Shown here piece after piece: positions 1 through 8,695 of a stretch of DNA of 64,000 nucleotides. The stretch is from NCBI GenBank assembly GCA_000955785.1, contig JYOD01000037.1, positions 62,001 through 126,000 on the forward strand, written 5' to 3'. Each line of letters begins with the position of its first letter. Positions within the stretch are counted from its first letter, which is position 1. The translations under genes and the position numbers were made by a program. Source of the stretch: Burkholderiaceae bacterium 16. GTDB lineage: Bacteria; Pseudomonadota; Gammaproteobacteria; Burkholderiales; Burkholderiaceae. The notes under the pieces are model-generated. The model searched no databases, had not been told where the DNA came from, and was given only the letters and a program-made list of their open reading frames with translations.

Positions 1-1
1 C

Positions 2-760
2 CTGGTGCTGATGGACCCGGCCCAGTTGCACGTCCGGGCCGAAGAGTCGGCGGCCCTGCACGCCGCCGTGTCTGACCTGCTGCGGGAGTCCGGCATTTTG
101 CTGGAAACGCCGCATCCGGCCCGCTGGTACATCCCGGAAGCCGTGTTCGGGCCACTTGTGGCGGCCAGCCCGCTGCGCGCCACCGGCCGCAATATCGATG
201 TATGGATGCAGTCCGGAGAGCGCGCCCGCGACTGGCGCCGGATCCAGAACGAAATCCAGATGACCTGGTACGACCATCCGGTGAACCAGGCCAGGGAAGC
301 TGCCGGAGAGCTCTCCGTCAATTCTGTCTGGCTCTACGGCGGCGGCACCCTGCAACAAGTGCCGCGCCTGGCCGACACGGTATTGACAGGCGACGCTTTC
401 CTGCACGGCCTGGCGCTGGCCGGCGGCGCTGTGTGCCAGCCCGCGCCGGCGCGCTTCAAGGCCATCGAAGGCATCGAGGGCAGCGCCATGGTGCTGCTTG
501 AGGACGCCATCGAAGCCCATATCGCCGAAGACTGGGGCCTGTGGATCGAGCGCATGCACGCACTCGATGCCGAATGGTTCTCCCCGGCGCTGGCCGCACT
601 CGAAGGCGGCCAGTTGCAAGCGGCGACGCTGATGCTGGCCGGCGACAACCACTACGCCGAATTCACCGTGCGCCGCGCCGACCTGCGCAAATTCTGGCGC
701 GGCCTGGGCCAGCGCGGCGACTGGCGCGCGCTGCTGTCCGACCTCGCCTATGCCGCCTGA
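2..760 (+). CDS. RpfE-like conserved protein (5' end outside window)
   Basis: About 250 residues are visible and the frame is open to the left edge, so the N-terminus is missing. The sequence is rich in Trp, Ala and Leu with no signal peptide or membrane segment. I recognise it mainly from context: in xanthomonads a protein of unknown function called RpfE sits beside recJ, prfB and lysS, and the same partners follow here. Members are sometimes annotated as phosphoglycerate mutase, but I see no catalytic motif that supports an enzyme. It ends 24 bp before recJ on the same strand, suggesting cotranscription. Function unknown; the family call is an inference from synteny plus general appearance. 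Confidence 0.6.
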   Translation: MVLMDPAQLHVRAEESAALHAAVSDLLRESGILLETPHPARWYIPEAVFGPLVAASPLRATGRNIDVWMQSGERARDWRRIQNEIQMTWYDHPVNQAREAAGELSVNSVWLYGGGTLQQVPRLADTVLTGDAFLHGLALAGGAVCQPAPARFKAIEGIEGSAMVLLEDAIEAHIAEDWGLWIERMHALDAEWFSPALAALEGGQLQAATLMLAGDNHYAEFTVRRADLRKFWRGLGQRGDWRALLSDLAYAA

Positions 761-784
761 TCACCGTTTTCCCGCAAGCCGTAC

Positions 785-2482
785 ATGACCCGAATCGCCG
801 TTCGCTCCTTCTCCACCGAAAATGCCGGCAAGCTGGCCGGACTCGGCCTGCATCCCACACTGGCGCGCATCCTGTCGGCGCGCGGGGTGCGCGAACCCGC
901 CGAACTTGCCACTGAACTGCCGGGCCTGGTGCCGCCGGCCGCCCTGAAGGGCATCGACCAGGCCTCGACTTACCTGGCGGACGCCATCGCCGCCGGCCGG
1001 CGCCTGCTGATCGTGGCCGACTACGACTGCGACGGCGCCACCGCCTGCGCGGTCGGCGTGCGCGGCCTGCGCATGCTGGGCGCGCGCATCGACTACATCG
1101 TGCCCAACCGCTTCGAGTACGGCTACGGCCTGACCCCGGAAATCGTGGCGCTGGCCGCCAAGCAGCAGCCGGATGTGATCGTCACCGTGGACAACGGCAT
1201 CGCCAGCGTCGACGGCGTCGCGGCCGCCAATGCGCTCGGCATCGATGTGGTGGTGACCGATCACCATCTGCCCGGCGACCAGTTGCCCGACGCCGCAGTG
1301 ATCGTCAACCCCAACCAGCCAGGCTGCGAATTCCCGAGCAAGAACCTGGCGGGCGTGGGCGTGATGTTCTACGTGCTGCTGGCGCTGCGCGCGGAATTGC
1401 GCCGCCGTGGCGTGTTCGACACGCAGACCCAGCCGCGCCTCGACACCCTGCTCGACCTGGTCGCGCTGGGCACCGTGGCGGACGTGGTCAAGCTAGACAG
1501 CAACAATCGCATCCTGGTCGCGCAAGGCCTCAAGCGCATGCGCGCCGGCCGCATGCACGCCGGCGTGGCCGCCCTGTTCCGCGCCGCCGGGCGCGAGGCG
1601 ACGCGCGCCAACACCTTCGACCTGGGCTTTGGCGTGGGCCCGCGCCTGAACGCCGCCGGGCGCCTGGCCGACATGTCGCTCGGCATCGAATGCCTGCTGA
1701 CCGACGACGCCAACCGCGCCTGGGAAATCGCCCAGGAACTTGACGGCATGAACCGCGAGCGGCGCGATATCGAGGCCGGCATGCAGCAGGAAGCGCTGCA
1801 GATCCTGGAAGGCCCGCTGGGCGCGCTGGACCCGGCCGCGCGCTTCACTATCAGCGTGTTCAACGACACCTGGCACCAGGGCGTGATCGGCATCGTAGCC
1901 TCGCGCCTCAAGGAGAAATACCACCGCCCCACCATCACCTTCGCGCCGGGCGACGAGGATACGATCAAGGGCTCGGGCCGTTCGATCCCGGGCTTTCACC
2001 TGCGCGATGCCCTGGACCTGGTATCCAAACGCCACCCCGGCCTGCTGAAGAAATTCGGCGGCCACGCCATGGCGGCCGGCCTGACCCTGGGCGCGGGCGA
2101 TTTCGCGCAGTTCATGGAGGCGTTCGAGGCCGTGGGACGCGAATGGCTGAGCGACGAGCAGCTTGCCCGTGTGATCGAAACCGATGGCGATATCGAGGAT
2201 GCCTGCTTCAGCCCGGAGTTCGTTTCGCTGCTGGAGCAGCAGGTATGGGGCCAGGGCTTCCCGGCGCCCACCTTCTGCGGCGAGTTCGATGTCTTGCGCC
2301 AGAGCGTGCTCAAGGGCAAGCACCTCAAGCTGCAGCTCGGGCGCGGCAGCCAGCGCTTCGACGCCATCTGGTTCAACCATGCCGAATCGCTGGGCGCCAG
2401 CGCGCTGGTGGCCTACCGGCTCGATAACAACACCTTCAATGGCGTCACCCGCGTGCAGATGGTGATCGAGCACGCGCAGTAG
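785..2482 (+). CDS. recJ: Single-stranded-DNA-specific exonuclease RecJ
   Basis: A 565-residue 5'-3' ssDNA exonuclease of the DHH superfamily, used in RecF-pathway recombination and mismatch and base-excision repair in the cytoplasm. The N-terminal DHH domain shows DYDCDG (around residue 80), DNGIASVDG (around 138) and TDHH (around 158), whose acidic and His residues bind the catalytic Mn2+. The DHHA1 domain follows, with GSGRSIPGFHL and KKFGGHAMAAGL (about residues 400-430), and the C-terminal OB fold ends at the stop. Length matches the family (577 in E. coli). The ATG start lies 24 bp after the RpfE-like gene. A convergent gene begins 21 bp beyond the stop. Confidence 0.96.
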   Translation: MTRIAVRSFSTENAGKLAGLGLHPTLARILSARGVREPAELATELPGLVPPAALKGIDQASTYLADAIAAGRRLLIVADYDCDGATACAVGVRGLRMLGARIDYIVPNRFEYGYGLTPEIVALAAKQQPDVIVTVDNGIASVDGVAAANALGIDVVVTDHHLPGDQLPDAAVIVNPNQPGCEFPSKNLAGVGVMFYVLLALRAELRRRGVFDTQTQPRLDTLLDLVALGTVADVVKLDSNNRILVAQGLKRMRAGRMHAGVAALFRAAGREATRANTFDLGFGVGPRLNAAGRLADMSLGIECLLTDDANRAWEIAQELDGMNRERRDIEAGMQQEALQILEGPLGALDPAARFTISVFNDTWHQGVIGIVASRLKEKYHRPTITFAPGDEDTIKGSGRSIPGFHLRDALDLVSKRHPGLLKKFGGHAMAAGLTLGAGDFAQFMEAFEAVGREWLSDEQLARVIETDGDIEDACFSPEFVSLLEQQVWGQGFPAPTFCGEFDVLRQSVLKGKHLKLQLGRGSQRFDAIWFNHAESLGASALVAYRLDNNTFNGVTRVQMVIEHAQ

Positions 2483-2503
2483 CGTGCGCGCTCCGCCCGG
2501 ACG

Positions 2504-3238
2504 TCAGCCGCGTGCGGGCAGCAGTCCTGCCGGATCGACCGGCTTGCCGTTGCTGCGCACCTCGAAGTGCAGCTCGCTGTCGGCGGTGCCCATGCGGCCC
2601 ACCTCCTGCCCGCCGGACACCTGCGCGCCCTCGCTGACCGAGGGCTTGTCCAGGTTGCCGTAGACCGTCAGCCAGTTGTCGTCGTGCTTGATGATGACCA
2701 GCATGCCGTAGCCGCGCAGGTTGCCGACGTGGATCGCCTTGCCCCCCGCCGCGGCGCGCACCGCGCTGCCAGGCGCCGCGTTGATGCGCAGGCCCTTGCT
2801 TGCGGGCGGCCCGTAGCCCGCGGTAACGCGGCCGTCCGCCGGCCATTGCAGGCGGATGCTGGTGGCCGGCGCCCGCGACGGCGCGCTGTTGTCCACGCGC
2901 GGGGTATCCCCCACCGCCACCGGGCCGCCGCCGGCCCCGCCACCCGTGCTGGCGCTGGTGCCGGCGCCGGCCGGTGGGCGAATCCGCAGCAACTGCCCTA
3001 CCTCGATGCGATCGGCGCTGGGCAACTGGTTCCAGCGCGTCAGCTCGCGCACCGAGCGCTTGTGTCGCCGGGCGACGGTATACAAGGTGTCGCCGCTCTG
3101 CACCCGGTAGTAGCCGTCGGGCGCGGGTTCGCTGGCCAGGGTGCCACAGCCGGCCGCGAGGCAAGCCGCGGCCGCGGCGGCCAGCAGGCCAAGCGCGCGG
3201 CGGCGCGCGGTCGTCTTGTCGTGGTTGCTTTGCTTCAT
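2504..3238 (-). CDS. LysM/M23 lipoprotein (NlpD-like, degenerate LytM)
   Basis: A 244-residue lipoprotein. The start at 3238 gives MKQSNHDKT..., a hydrophobic stretch and lipobox LAAGC; the open frame runs 61 codons further upstream without signal-like sequence. After the Cys comes a LysM domain (YRVQSGDTLYTVARRH..., about residues 45-90), a Gly/Ala/Pro linker, then a C-terminal LytM/M23 domain (about 145-240). Normal M23 zinc ligands (HxxxD and HxH) are largely absent: the first motif reads KGLRINA, and only the last His remains in ELHFEVRSNGKPVDP. This resembles NlpD/EnvC proteins, which activate cell-wall amidases at division instead of cutting peptidoglycan. Role inferred from domain state. 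Confidence 0.85.
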   Translation of the reverse strand: MKQSNHDKTTARRRALGLLAAAAAACLAAGCGTLASEPAPDGYYRVQSGDTLYTVARRHKRSVRELTRWNQLPSADRIEVGQLLRIRPPAGAGTSASTGGGAGGGPVAVGDTPRVDNSAPSRAPATSIRLQWPADGRVTAGYGPPASKGLRINAAPGSAVRAAAGGKAIHVGNLRGYGMLVIIKHDDNWLTVYGNLDKPSVSEGAQVSGGQEVGRMGTADSELHFEVRSNGKPVDPAGLLPARG

Positions 3239-3411
3239 CACGTACTTATCGTTCCTCCCTGTCCATACTGCCCATATCTTGAAGCCGGTTGCGCCCGCCC
3301 ACCCTCGAGTCTGCCATGAGGCACCCGAAACTGTAGACCGTTCGCGAGGCGAACCGTTCGAAATCATGCAACAGACTGCATCCTGCCTGGGGAAGACAGC
3401 CCCCGATCCGC

Positions 3412-3417
3412 TATAAT
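3412..3417 (+). promoter_or_regulatory. Putative -10 box of prfB
   Basis: A perfect TATAAT lies 27 bp before the prfB ATG. At the expected distance upstream there is only a G-rich, poor -35 (around 3388-3394), so a single promoter element is claimed. Confidence 0.45.
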
Positions 3418-3444
3418 TCAAGGTTTTGAAAGCGCAGGAACATC

Positions 3445-4549
3445 ATGGAAGCAGAACGCCTCAACGCCATCTCCGGTGCCATCTCCGATCTCCGTTCGCG
3501 AACGGAAGATCTACGGGGGTATCTTTGACTACGATGTCAAAGTAGGAAGACTCGACGAAGTCAACGGCGAACTCGAGGATCCCGAGGTCTGGAACAACCC
3601 CAAGCGGGCCCAGGATCTCGGCAAGGAAAAGAAAATGCTGGAGGGCGTGGTCGGCGTGCTCGGCAAGCTCACCGATGACCTCAGCGGCACCGAGGAGCTG
3701 TTCGAGCTCGCGCGCGAGGAAGGCGACGACGACACGATGGAAGCCATCGAGACCGACGTCGCGGGCTTCGAAGCCATCGTCGCGGACATGGAATTCCGCC
3801 GCATGTTTGCCGGCGAGATGGACCAGGCCAACGCCTTTATCGACATCCAGGCCGGCGCCGGCGGCACCGAAGCCTGCGACTGGGCCTCGATGCTGCTGCG
3901 CCAGTACCTGAAGTACTGCGAGCGCAAGGGTTTCAAGGCCGAGGTGCTGGAAGAATCCGAAGGCGACGTGGCGGGCATCAAGAGCGCCACGATCAAGGTC
4001 GAGGGCGAGTACGCGTTCGGCTACCTGCGCACGGAAACCGGCGTGCACCGCCTGGTGCGCAAGTCGCCGTTCGACTCGTCGGGCGGTCGCCACACGTCGT
4101 TCTCGTCAGTGTTCGTCTACCCCGAGGTGGACGACTCCTTCGAGGTCGAGGTCAATCCGGCGGACCTGCGCGTCGACACCTACCGTGCCTCCGGCGCAGG
4201 CGGCCAGCACATCAACAAGACCGATTCGGCAGTGCGGATCACGCACATCCCGACCGGCATCGTGGTGCAGTGCCAGAACGACCGCTCGCAGCACCGGAAC
4301 CGCGCCGAAGCCATGTCGATGCTGAAATCGCGCCTGTACGAGCACGAAATGCGCAAGCGCCAGGCCGAGGCCGACAAGCTGGAGTCGTCCAAGACCGACG
4401 TGGGCTGGGGCCACCAGATTCGCTCCTACGTGCTGGACCAGAGCCGCATCAAGGACCTGCGCACCAACGTGGAAATGTCCAACACGCAGAAGGTGCTGGA
4501 CGGCGACCTGGACCCGTTCATCGAAGCCAGCCTGAAGCAAGGGCTGTAA
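3445..4549 (+). CDS. prfB: Peptide chain release factor 2 (programmed +1 frameshift)
   Basis: RF2 releases peptides at UGA and UAA. Translation starts at ATG 3445 and reads 27 codons to an in-frame TGA (3526-3528). The bases there are CGGGGG-TAT-CTT-TGA-C: an internal SD-like G run, then the slippery CTT TGAC of the canonical RF2 autoregulatory frameshift. Reading resumes in +1 frame at 3527, so the CDS is join(3445..3525, 3527..4549) and the product is 367 residues (365 in E. coli). Visible motifs are SPF ([13 protein letters not shown]), the tripeptide that reads the stop codon, and GGQ ([15 protein letters not shown]), which catalyses release. Synteny with recJ and lysS fits. Confidence 0.97.
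3514..3529 (+). promoter_or_regulatory. prfB programmed +1 frameshift site
   Basis: CGG GGG TAT CTT TGA C. The G-rich SD-like element sits three bases before CTT; low RF2 activity lets the ribosome slip +1 at CTT-UGA, so RF2 controls its own synthesis. The element matches the widely conserved bacterial site. Confidence 0.95.
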
Positions 4550-4568
4550 CACGCAGCAGCGGCGCCAC

Positions 4569-4597
4569 GCCGCCGCGCCGGGGCATGGCGCGGCGGC
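4569..4597. terminator. GC hairpin after prfB
   Basis: A perfect 11-bp stem (GCCGCCGCGCC / GGCGCGGCGGC) with a 7-base loop between prfB and the SDR gene. There is no U-tract, so intrinsic termination is doubtful; it may stabilise the prfB 3' end. Confidence 0.4.
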
Positions 4598-4633
4598 CGG
4601 TGCGGCCACACACCCGCCGGGACAAACTCGACC

Positions 4634-5392
4634 ATGACCGCAGCATCGCATCTGATCATCATCACGGGCACCTCGCGCGGGCTTGGCGCCGCTCTGGCAC
4701 AGGTACTGCTCAAACCGGGCAACCGCCTGCTGTGCGTGGCGCGCGGCCGAAATCCCGAACTGGAACGCATCGCAACCGCCAGCGGCGTCAAGGTGGCCTG
4801 GCACCTGCAGGACCTGTCGCAGCCCGGCCCGGCGGCGACCTGGCTCGGCAGCGTGCTCGACGCGGTCGAGGAAATGCCGGCCAGCGTCACGCTGATCCTG
4901 AACGCTGGCATGATCGAGCCGATCGGCCCGATCACCAGACTGCGTGAACCGACGCTGGTGCCGCACCTGCTGACCAATCTTGCCGCGCCGATGACCATGA
5001 CCGCGGCCTTCCTGGCGCACACCGAGCGCTTCGGCTGCCCGCGCAAGATCCTGGCGATCTCGTCCGGCGCGGCGCGCCGGCCGGTTGAAGGCTGGAGCGC
5101 CTATTGCGCCGGCAAGGCGGGTCTGGACATGTTCGTGCGCTCGATCAATGCGGAGTACGCGCAGGCCCCGGCCGAACGCGCCGTGCGCGCCGTGGCGCTG
5201 GCGCCGGGCGTGGTCGACACCAACATGCAGGCCACCATCCGCGATGCCGATTTCGCGCAGGTACAGCGCTTCCGCGACCTCAAGGAAAACGACCAGCTGG
5301 CCTCGGCCGACGACACCGCGCAGCGCATCGCCGCGTACCTGGAGCGGCCGGACTTCGGCAGCACCGAGCTCGACGACATCCGCAATACCTGA
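4634..5392 (+). CDS. SDR family NAD(P)-dependent oxidoreductase
   Basis: A 252-residue classical short-chain dehydrogenase/reductase with one Rossmann domain. The cofactor loop is TGTSRGLG (around residue 13), the structural motif is NAG (around 91), and the active-site YCAGK (around 157) carries the catalytic Tyr and Lys. Ser in AISSGAARR supplies the third catalytic residue. YwfD/benzil-reductase-like SDRs share this compact layout. It lies between prfB and lysS on the same strand; the substrate cannot be told from sequence. The ATG is preceded by a GC-rich 84-bp spacer with a hairpin. Confidence 0.88.
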   Translation: MTAASHLIIITGTSRGLGAALAQVLLKPGNRLLCVARGRNPELERIATASGVKVAWHLQDLSQPGPAATWLGSVLDAVEEMPASVTLILNAGMIEPIGPITRLREPTLVPHLLTNLAAPMTMTAAFLAHTERFGCPRKILAISSGAARRPVEGWSAYCAGKAGLDMFVRSINAEYAQAPAERAVRAVALAPGVVDTNMQATIRDADFAQVQRFRDLKENDQLASADDTAQRIAAYLERPDFGSTELDDIRNT

Positions 5393-5395
5393 ACC

Positions 5396-5417
5396 TCGCG
5401 CGGCCTGGGCCGCGCGA
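5396..5417. terminator. GC hairpin between SDR gene and lysS
   Basis: A perfect 10-bp inverted repeat TCGCGCGGCC / GGCCGCGCGA with a 2-base centre. It has no U-tract and sits directly after the SDR stop and just ahead of the lysS start region, so it could attenuate or process read-through into lysS. Confidence 0.35.
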
Positions 5418-5431
5418 CTCACCAAGACATC

Positions 5432-6970
5432 ATGACCGAATCCAACCGCGCTCCCGCCGAGGCCAACGCCCCGGCCGCAGCCGACGAAAACAAGATCATC
5501 GCGGAACGGCGCGAGAAGCTGCAGGCCCTGCGTCAGCAAGGCGTGGCCTTCCCCAACGATTTCCGCCCGACCCACCAGGCCGCCGCGCTGCACCAGCAGC
5601 ACGGGGAGACCGACCAGCCCGCGCTGGAAGCCACCCCGGTGGAAGTCGCCATCGCCGGCCGCATGATGCTCAAGCGGGTGATGGGCAAGGCCAGCTTCGC
5701 CACCGTGCAGGACGGCAGCGGCCAGATCCAGTTCTACATCACGCGCGACAAGGTCGGTGAAGACGTCTACGCGGCCTTCAAGCACTGGGACCTGGGCGAC
5801 ATCATCAGCGCGCGCGGCGTGCTGTTCCGCACCAACAAGGGCGAGCTGTCGGTACAGGTGCAGGAACTGCGCCTGCTGTCCAAGGCCCTGCGCCCGCTGC
5901 CGGACAAATTCCACGGCCTGGCCGACCAGGAAACCAAGTACCGCCAGCGCTATGTCGACCTGATCGTGTCGCCGGAAACGCGCGCCACCTTCCGTGCCCG
6001 GACCAACGCGATCAGCTCGTTGCGCCGTCACATGGCCGACGCCGGCTTCATGGAAGTGGAAACGCCCATGCTGCACCCGATCCCGGGCGGCGCCACGGCC
6101 AAGCCGTTCATCACCCACCACAATGCGCTGGACATGCAGATGTTCATGCGCATCGCGCCCGAGCTGTACCTGAAGCGCCTGGTGGTCGGCGGCTTCGAAC
6201 GCGTGTTCGAGATCAACCGCAACTTCCGCAACGAAGGGGTGAGCCCGCGCCACAACCCCGAGTTCACGATGATGGAGTTCTACGCGGCCTACACGGATTA
6301 CCGCTGGCTGATGGACTTCACCGAGAACCTGATCCGCCAGGCCGCCATCGACGCGCGCGGCAGCGCCGTGCTGAACTACCAGGGCCGCGAGCTGGATCTG
6401 TCCAAGCCCTTCCATCGCCTCACCATCACCCAGGCGATCCAGAAATTCGCGCCGCAGTACACCGACGCGCAACTGGCCGATACCGAATTCCTGCGCGCGG
6501 AGCTGAAGAAGTTCGGCATCAACACCAGCGCGCCGCAATTCCTCAACGCCGGCCTGGGCACGCTGCAACTGGTGCTGTTCGAGGAAACCGCCGAGAGCCA
6601 GTTGTGGGAGCCGACCTTCATCGTCGACTACCCGGTGGAAGTCTCGCCGCTGGCGCGCGCCTCGGACACCCAGCCGGGCATCACCGAGCGCTTCGAGCTG
6701 TTCATTACCGGCCGCGAAATCGCCAACGGCTTCTCGGAGCTGAACGACGCCGAGGACCAGGCCGAGCGTTTCCGCAAGCAAGTGGACCAGAAGGATGCGG
6801 GCGACGAGGAAGCGATGTACTTCGACGCCGACTACATCCGCGCGCTCGAATATGGCATGCCCCCGACGGGCGGCTGCGGTATCGGCATCGACCGCCTGGT
6901 GATGCTGCTGACGGATAGCCCGAATATCCGCGACGTGATCCTGTTCCCGCATCTGCGCCGCGAGGACTGA
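5432..6970 (+). CDS. lysS: Lysine--tRNA ligase (class II)
   Basis: A 512-residue class II lysyl-tRNA synthetase that charges tRNA-Lys in the cytoplasm. An N-terminal OB-fold anticodon-binding domain (about residues 70-175) precedes the catalytic core. Class II motifs are visible: motif 1 near [13 protein letters not shown], motif 2 [20 protein letters not shown] (Arg contacts ATP) and motif 3 [13 protein letters not shown]. Length equals the family norm (505 in E. coli). It is followed by an intrinsic terminator. The prfB-lysS linkage is conserved in proteobacteria. Confidence 0.97.
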   Translation: MTESNRAPAEANAPAAADENKIIAERREKLQALRQQGVAFPNDFRPTHQAAALHQQHGETDQPALEATPVEVAIAGRMMLKRVMGKASFATVQDGSGQIQFYITRDKVGEDVYAAFKHWDLGDIISARGVLFRTNKGELSVQVQELRLLSKALRPLPDKFHGLADQETKYRQRYVDLIVSPETRATFRARTNAISSLRRHMADAGFMEVETPMLHPIPGGATAKPFITHHNALDMQMFMRIAPELYLKRLVVGGFERVFEINRNFRNEGVSPRHNPEFTMMEFYAAYTDYRWLMDFTENLIRQAAIDARGSAVLNYQGRELDLSKPFHRLTITQAIQKFAPQYTDAQLADTEFLRAELKKFGINTSAPQFLNAGLGTLQLVLFEETAESQLWEPTFIVDYPVEVSPLARASDTQPGITERFELFITGREIANGFSELNDAEDQAERFRKQVDQKDAGDEEAMYFDADYIRALEYGMPPTGGCGIGIDRLVMLLTDSPNIRDVILFPHLRRED

Positions 6971-7005
6971 AGCACGGTGGCAGCCGAGGCTGGCCACCAG
7001 CAACG

Positions 7006-7036
7006 AAAAAGCCCCATCCAAGCGATGGGGTTTTTC
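7006..7036 (+). terminator. Intrinsic terminator of lysS
   Basis: Stem CCCCATC / GATGGGG with loop CAAGC, flanked by AAAAAG and TTTTT, 36 bp after the lysS stop. Confidence 0.9.
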
Positions 7037-7236
7037 ATTTGCGCGCCGGCTTGTTACAAACAGCCAACGTCGAGGCCAGCGGAATCACGCAGCAACCCAC
7101 TGATTTAAAACGGTTTTCCTGCCTACATAAACTTACAAAATCAAACGGAAAACGGCGCCCCGTTCGGCCACACTGGTCTCATCGAGACGTTGGCCGGCAG
7201 CACCCCTGACTGGCGGCGCTTCGCGAGGAAAACGAT

Positions 7237-7995
7237 ATGCCGAACCCGACCTTGCAGCCATCGAACGAATCCGTCCTGCCTTCTTCGCTGCCGGCGCAGC
7301 GCCGCCTGCATCCGCTGGTGGGCGCCGCCGCAGTGGCAATCGTGATCGCCAGCCTGACCGCCGTCGCCGCGATGACCGGCGTGCTGCCGGTTAGCAAGGC
7401 GACGCAGGATGCGCCGCAATCGCTGACCGCGCCGATCGCCGCCAACAATGCGCAAGCCGTCCAGCAAATGGCGCCAGGCAGTACCACCCGCCCGCCCGAA
7501 GCATCAGCCCCCGCGTTGGCGCAGGCACCGACCGCCCCGCCCGCCCAGGCGCCCGCGGCACGGAGGGGCACCCAGCGCAACGGCAACCCGGAAGCAGGAT
7601 ATGGCCCCGAGCCGAGCCGCGCTGACAACGGCGCCCCCGCCCAACGCCAGCCAGCGCAAGGCAGCGCGTACACCGGCCATATCGTGGCCATCACGCCGAT
7701 CGAGACCGCCAAGCCGGCCAGTGGCCTGGGCGCCGTCGGTGGCGCGGTGGTCGGCGGGCTGCTGGGCAACCAGATCGGCAAGGGCAACGGCCGCATCCTG
7801 GGTACGGTGGCCGGCGCGGTAGGCGGCGGCTTTGCCGGCAACCAGATCGAGAAGACCGTGCGCAAGGACACTTCCTACCAGGTGCGCGTGCAGATGGACA
7901 ATGGCAGCTACCGCACCTTCACCTATCATGCCGATCCTGGCGTGCAGGTAGGCCAGCGCGTGCGCTTGCAGGATGGTGTCCTGGTGACGGCCTGA
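7237..7995 (+). CDS. Glycine-zipper 2TM domain protein (SlyB/17-kDa antigen-like)
   Basis: 252 residues. A hydrophobic segment at about 28-50 (AAAVAIVIASLTAV) anchors the N-terminus in the inner membrane. A Pro/Ala/Gln-rich linker spans about 55-145. A glycine zipper at about 165-205 (GAVGGAVVGGLLGNQIGKG... GAVGGGFAGNQIEK) and a C-terminal beta-rich tail (YQVRVQMDNGSYRTFTY... GQRVRLQDG) match the Rickettsia 17-kDa antigen/SlyB fold. Such proteins are implicated in envelope integrity. It is monocistronic between two terminators. The usual lipobox is replaced by an uncleaved anchor, which is common in Burkholderiaceae versions. Confidence 0.85.
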   Translation: MPNPTLQPSNESVLPSSLPAQRRLHPLVGAAAVAIVIASLTAVAAMTGVLPVSKATQDAPQSLTAPIAANNAQAVQQMAPGSTTRPPEASAPALAQAPTAPPAQAPAARRGTQRNGNPEAGYGPEPSRADNGAPAQRQPAQGSAYTGHIVAITPIETAKPASGLGAVGGAVVGGLLGNQIGKGNGRILGTVAGAVGGGFAGNQIEKTVRKDTSYQVRVQMDNGSYRTFTYHADPGVQVGQRVRLQDGVLVTA

Positions 7996-8019
7996 CCGGC
8001 CGGCCGGACTCCCGGAACA

Positions 8020-8067
8020 AAAGTCAAAAAAAGGGCCGGATCACCGGCCCTTTTACTTTTGACTTTC
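8020..8067. terminator. Bidirectional terminator
   Basis: A long imperfect palindrome: AAAAGTCAAAA...GGGCCGG-ATCA-CCGGCCC-TTTTACTTTTGACTTT. It has T-tracts on both strands, so it can end both the glycine-zipper gene (+) and the isc operon (-), whose last gene stops at 8070. Confidence 0.9.
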
Positions 8068-8069
8068 CC

Positions 8070-8264
8070 TTACTCCGCCTCTTCGATCCAGGCAGCCTGG
8101 ATCGCTTCAAGGATCTTTTCACCCGAACGCTCGGGCACGTCGGCGAAGCCGTCAAGCTCAAGGACCCAGCGGCGCAGGTCGGTGAATCGAATCGTGGCAG
8201 GGTCCACGTCCGGGTACTTGTCGTACAGGGCGGCGGCGATGTCGTAGGTATCGGTCCACTTCAT
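8070..8264 (-). CDS. iscX: Fe-S cluster assembly protein IscX
   Basis: 64 residues starting MKWTDTYDIAAALYDKYPDVDP, with the conserved RFTDLRRWVLELDGFADVP and the acidic C-terminus. IscX (YfhJ) binds IscS and iron and is thought to modulate the rate of cluster assembly. The start at 8264 gives the usual 66-residue family size; the frame is open further upstream but that part is unrelated. It is the last gene of the isc operon, 50 bp after fdx. Confidence 0.94.
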   Translation of the reverse strand: MKWTDTYDIAAALYDKYPDVDPATIRFTDLRRWVLELDGFADVPERSGEKILEAIQAAWIEEAE

Positions 8265-8314
8265 GGAGATTCTCTCTGTCAGGTCGGCAACGGGACGAGC
8301 TGGCGCACAGGCGC

Positions 8315-8653
8315 TCAGTGTCCTTCCTTGGCGTAATTGATGGTGTACTTGGGAATCTGCACGGTAAGGTCCTCGTCGGCAACGATAGCCTGGCACGAGA
8401 GTCGCGAATTCGGCTCAAGCCCCCACGCCTTGTCCAGCAGGTCCTCTTCCTTCTCTTCCGGCTCGTTGAGAGAGTTGAAGCCCTCGCGCACCACCACGTG
8501 GCAGGTGGTGCAGGCGCACGACTTTTCGCAGGCATGCTCGATCTCGATGCCATTGCTGAGCAAGGCATCGCAGACGCTGGTTCCGGTCTTGGCTTCGAAC
8601 ACGGCGCCCTCGGGACAGAGTTCGACGTGGGGCAATACGATGATCTGTGGCAT
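8315..8653 (-). CDS. fdx: ISC-type [2Fe-2S] ferredoxin
   Basis: A 112-residue adrenodoxin-type ferredoxin supplying electrons during Fe-S assembly. Ligands are in CEKSCACTTC (Cys at about 42, 48, 51) with the fourth Cys in SRLSCQAI (about 86). The C-terminal YTINYAKEGH is typical of Isc ferredoxins. It lies between hscA and iscX in the operon. Confidence 0.96.
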   Translation of the reverse strand: MPQIIVLPHVELCPEGAVFEAKTGTSVCDALLSNGIEIEHACEKSCACTTCHVVVREGFNSLNEPEEKEEDLLDKAWGLEPNSRLSCQAIVADEDLTVQIPKYTINYAKEGH

Positions 8654-8695
8654 GAAATGTCCTGGATTTAGATACGGTGCGAGAGTCCTCGGGGA

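Noticed and set aside
4106..7021. Very long minus-strand open frame (971 codons) opposite prfB, the SDR gene and lysS
   Set aside because: It covers three well-supported genes in antisense; its product is a low-complexity Val/His/Arg/Gly-rich string with no motif. Long antisense frames are expected at this GC content.
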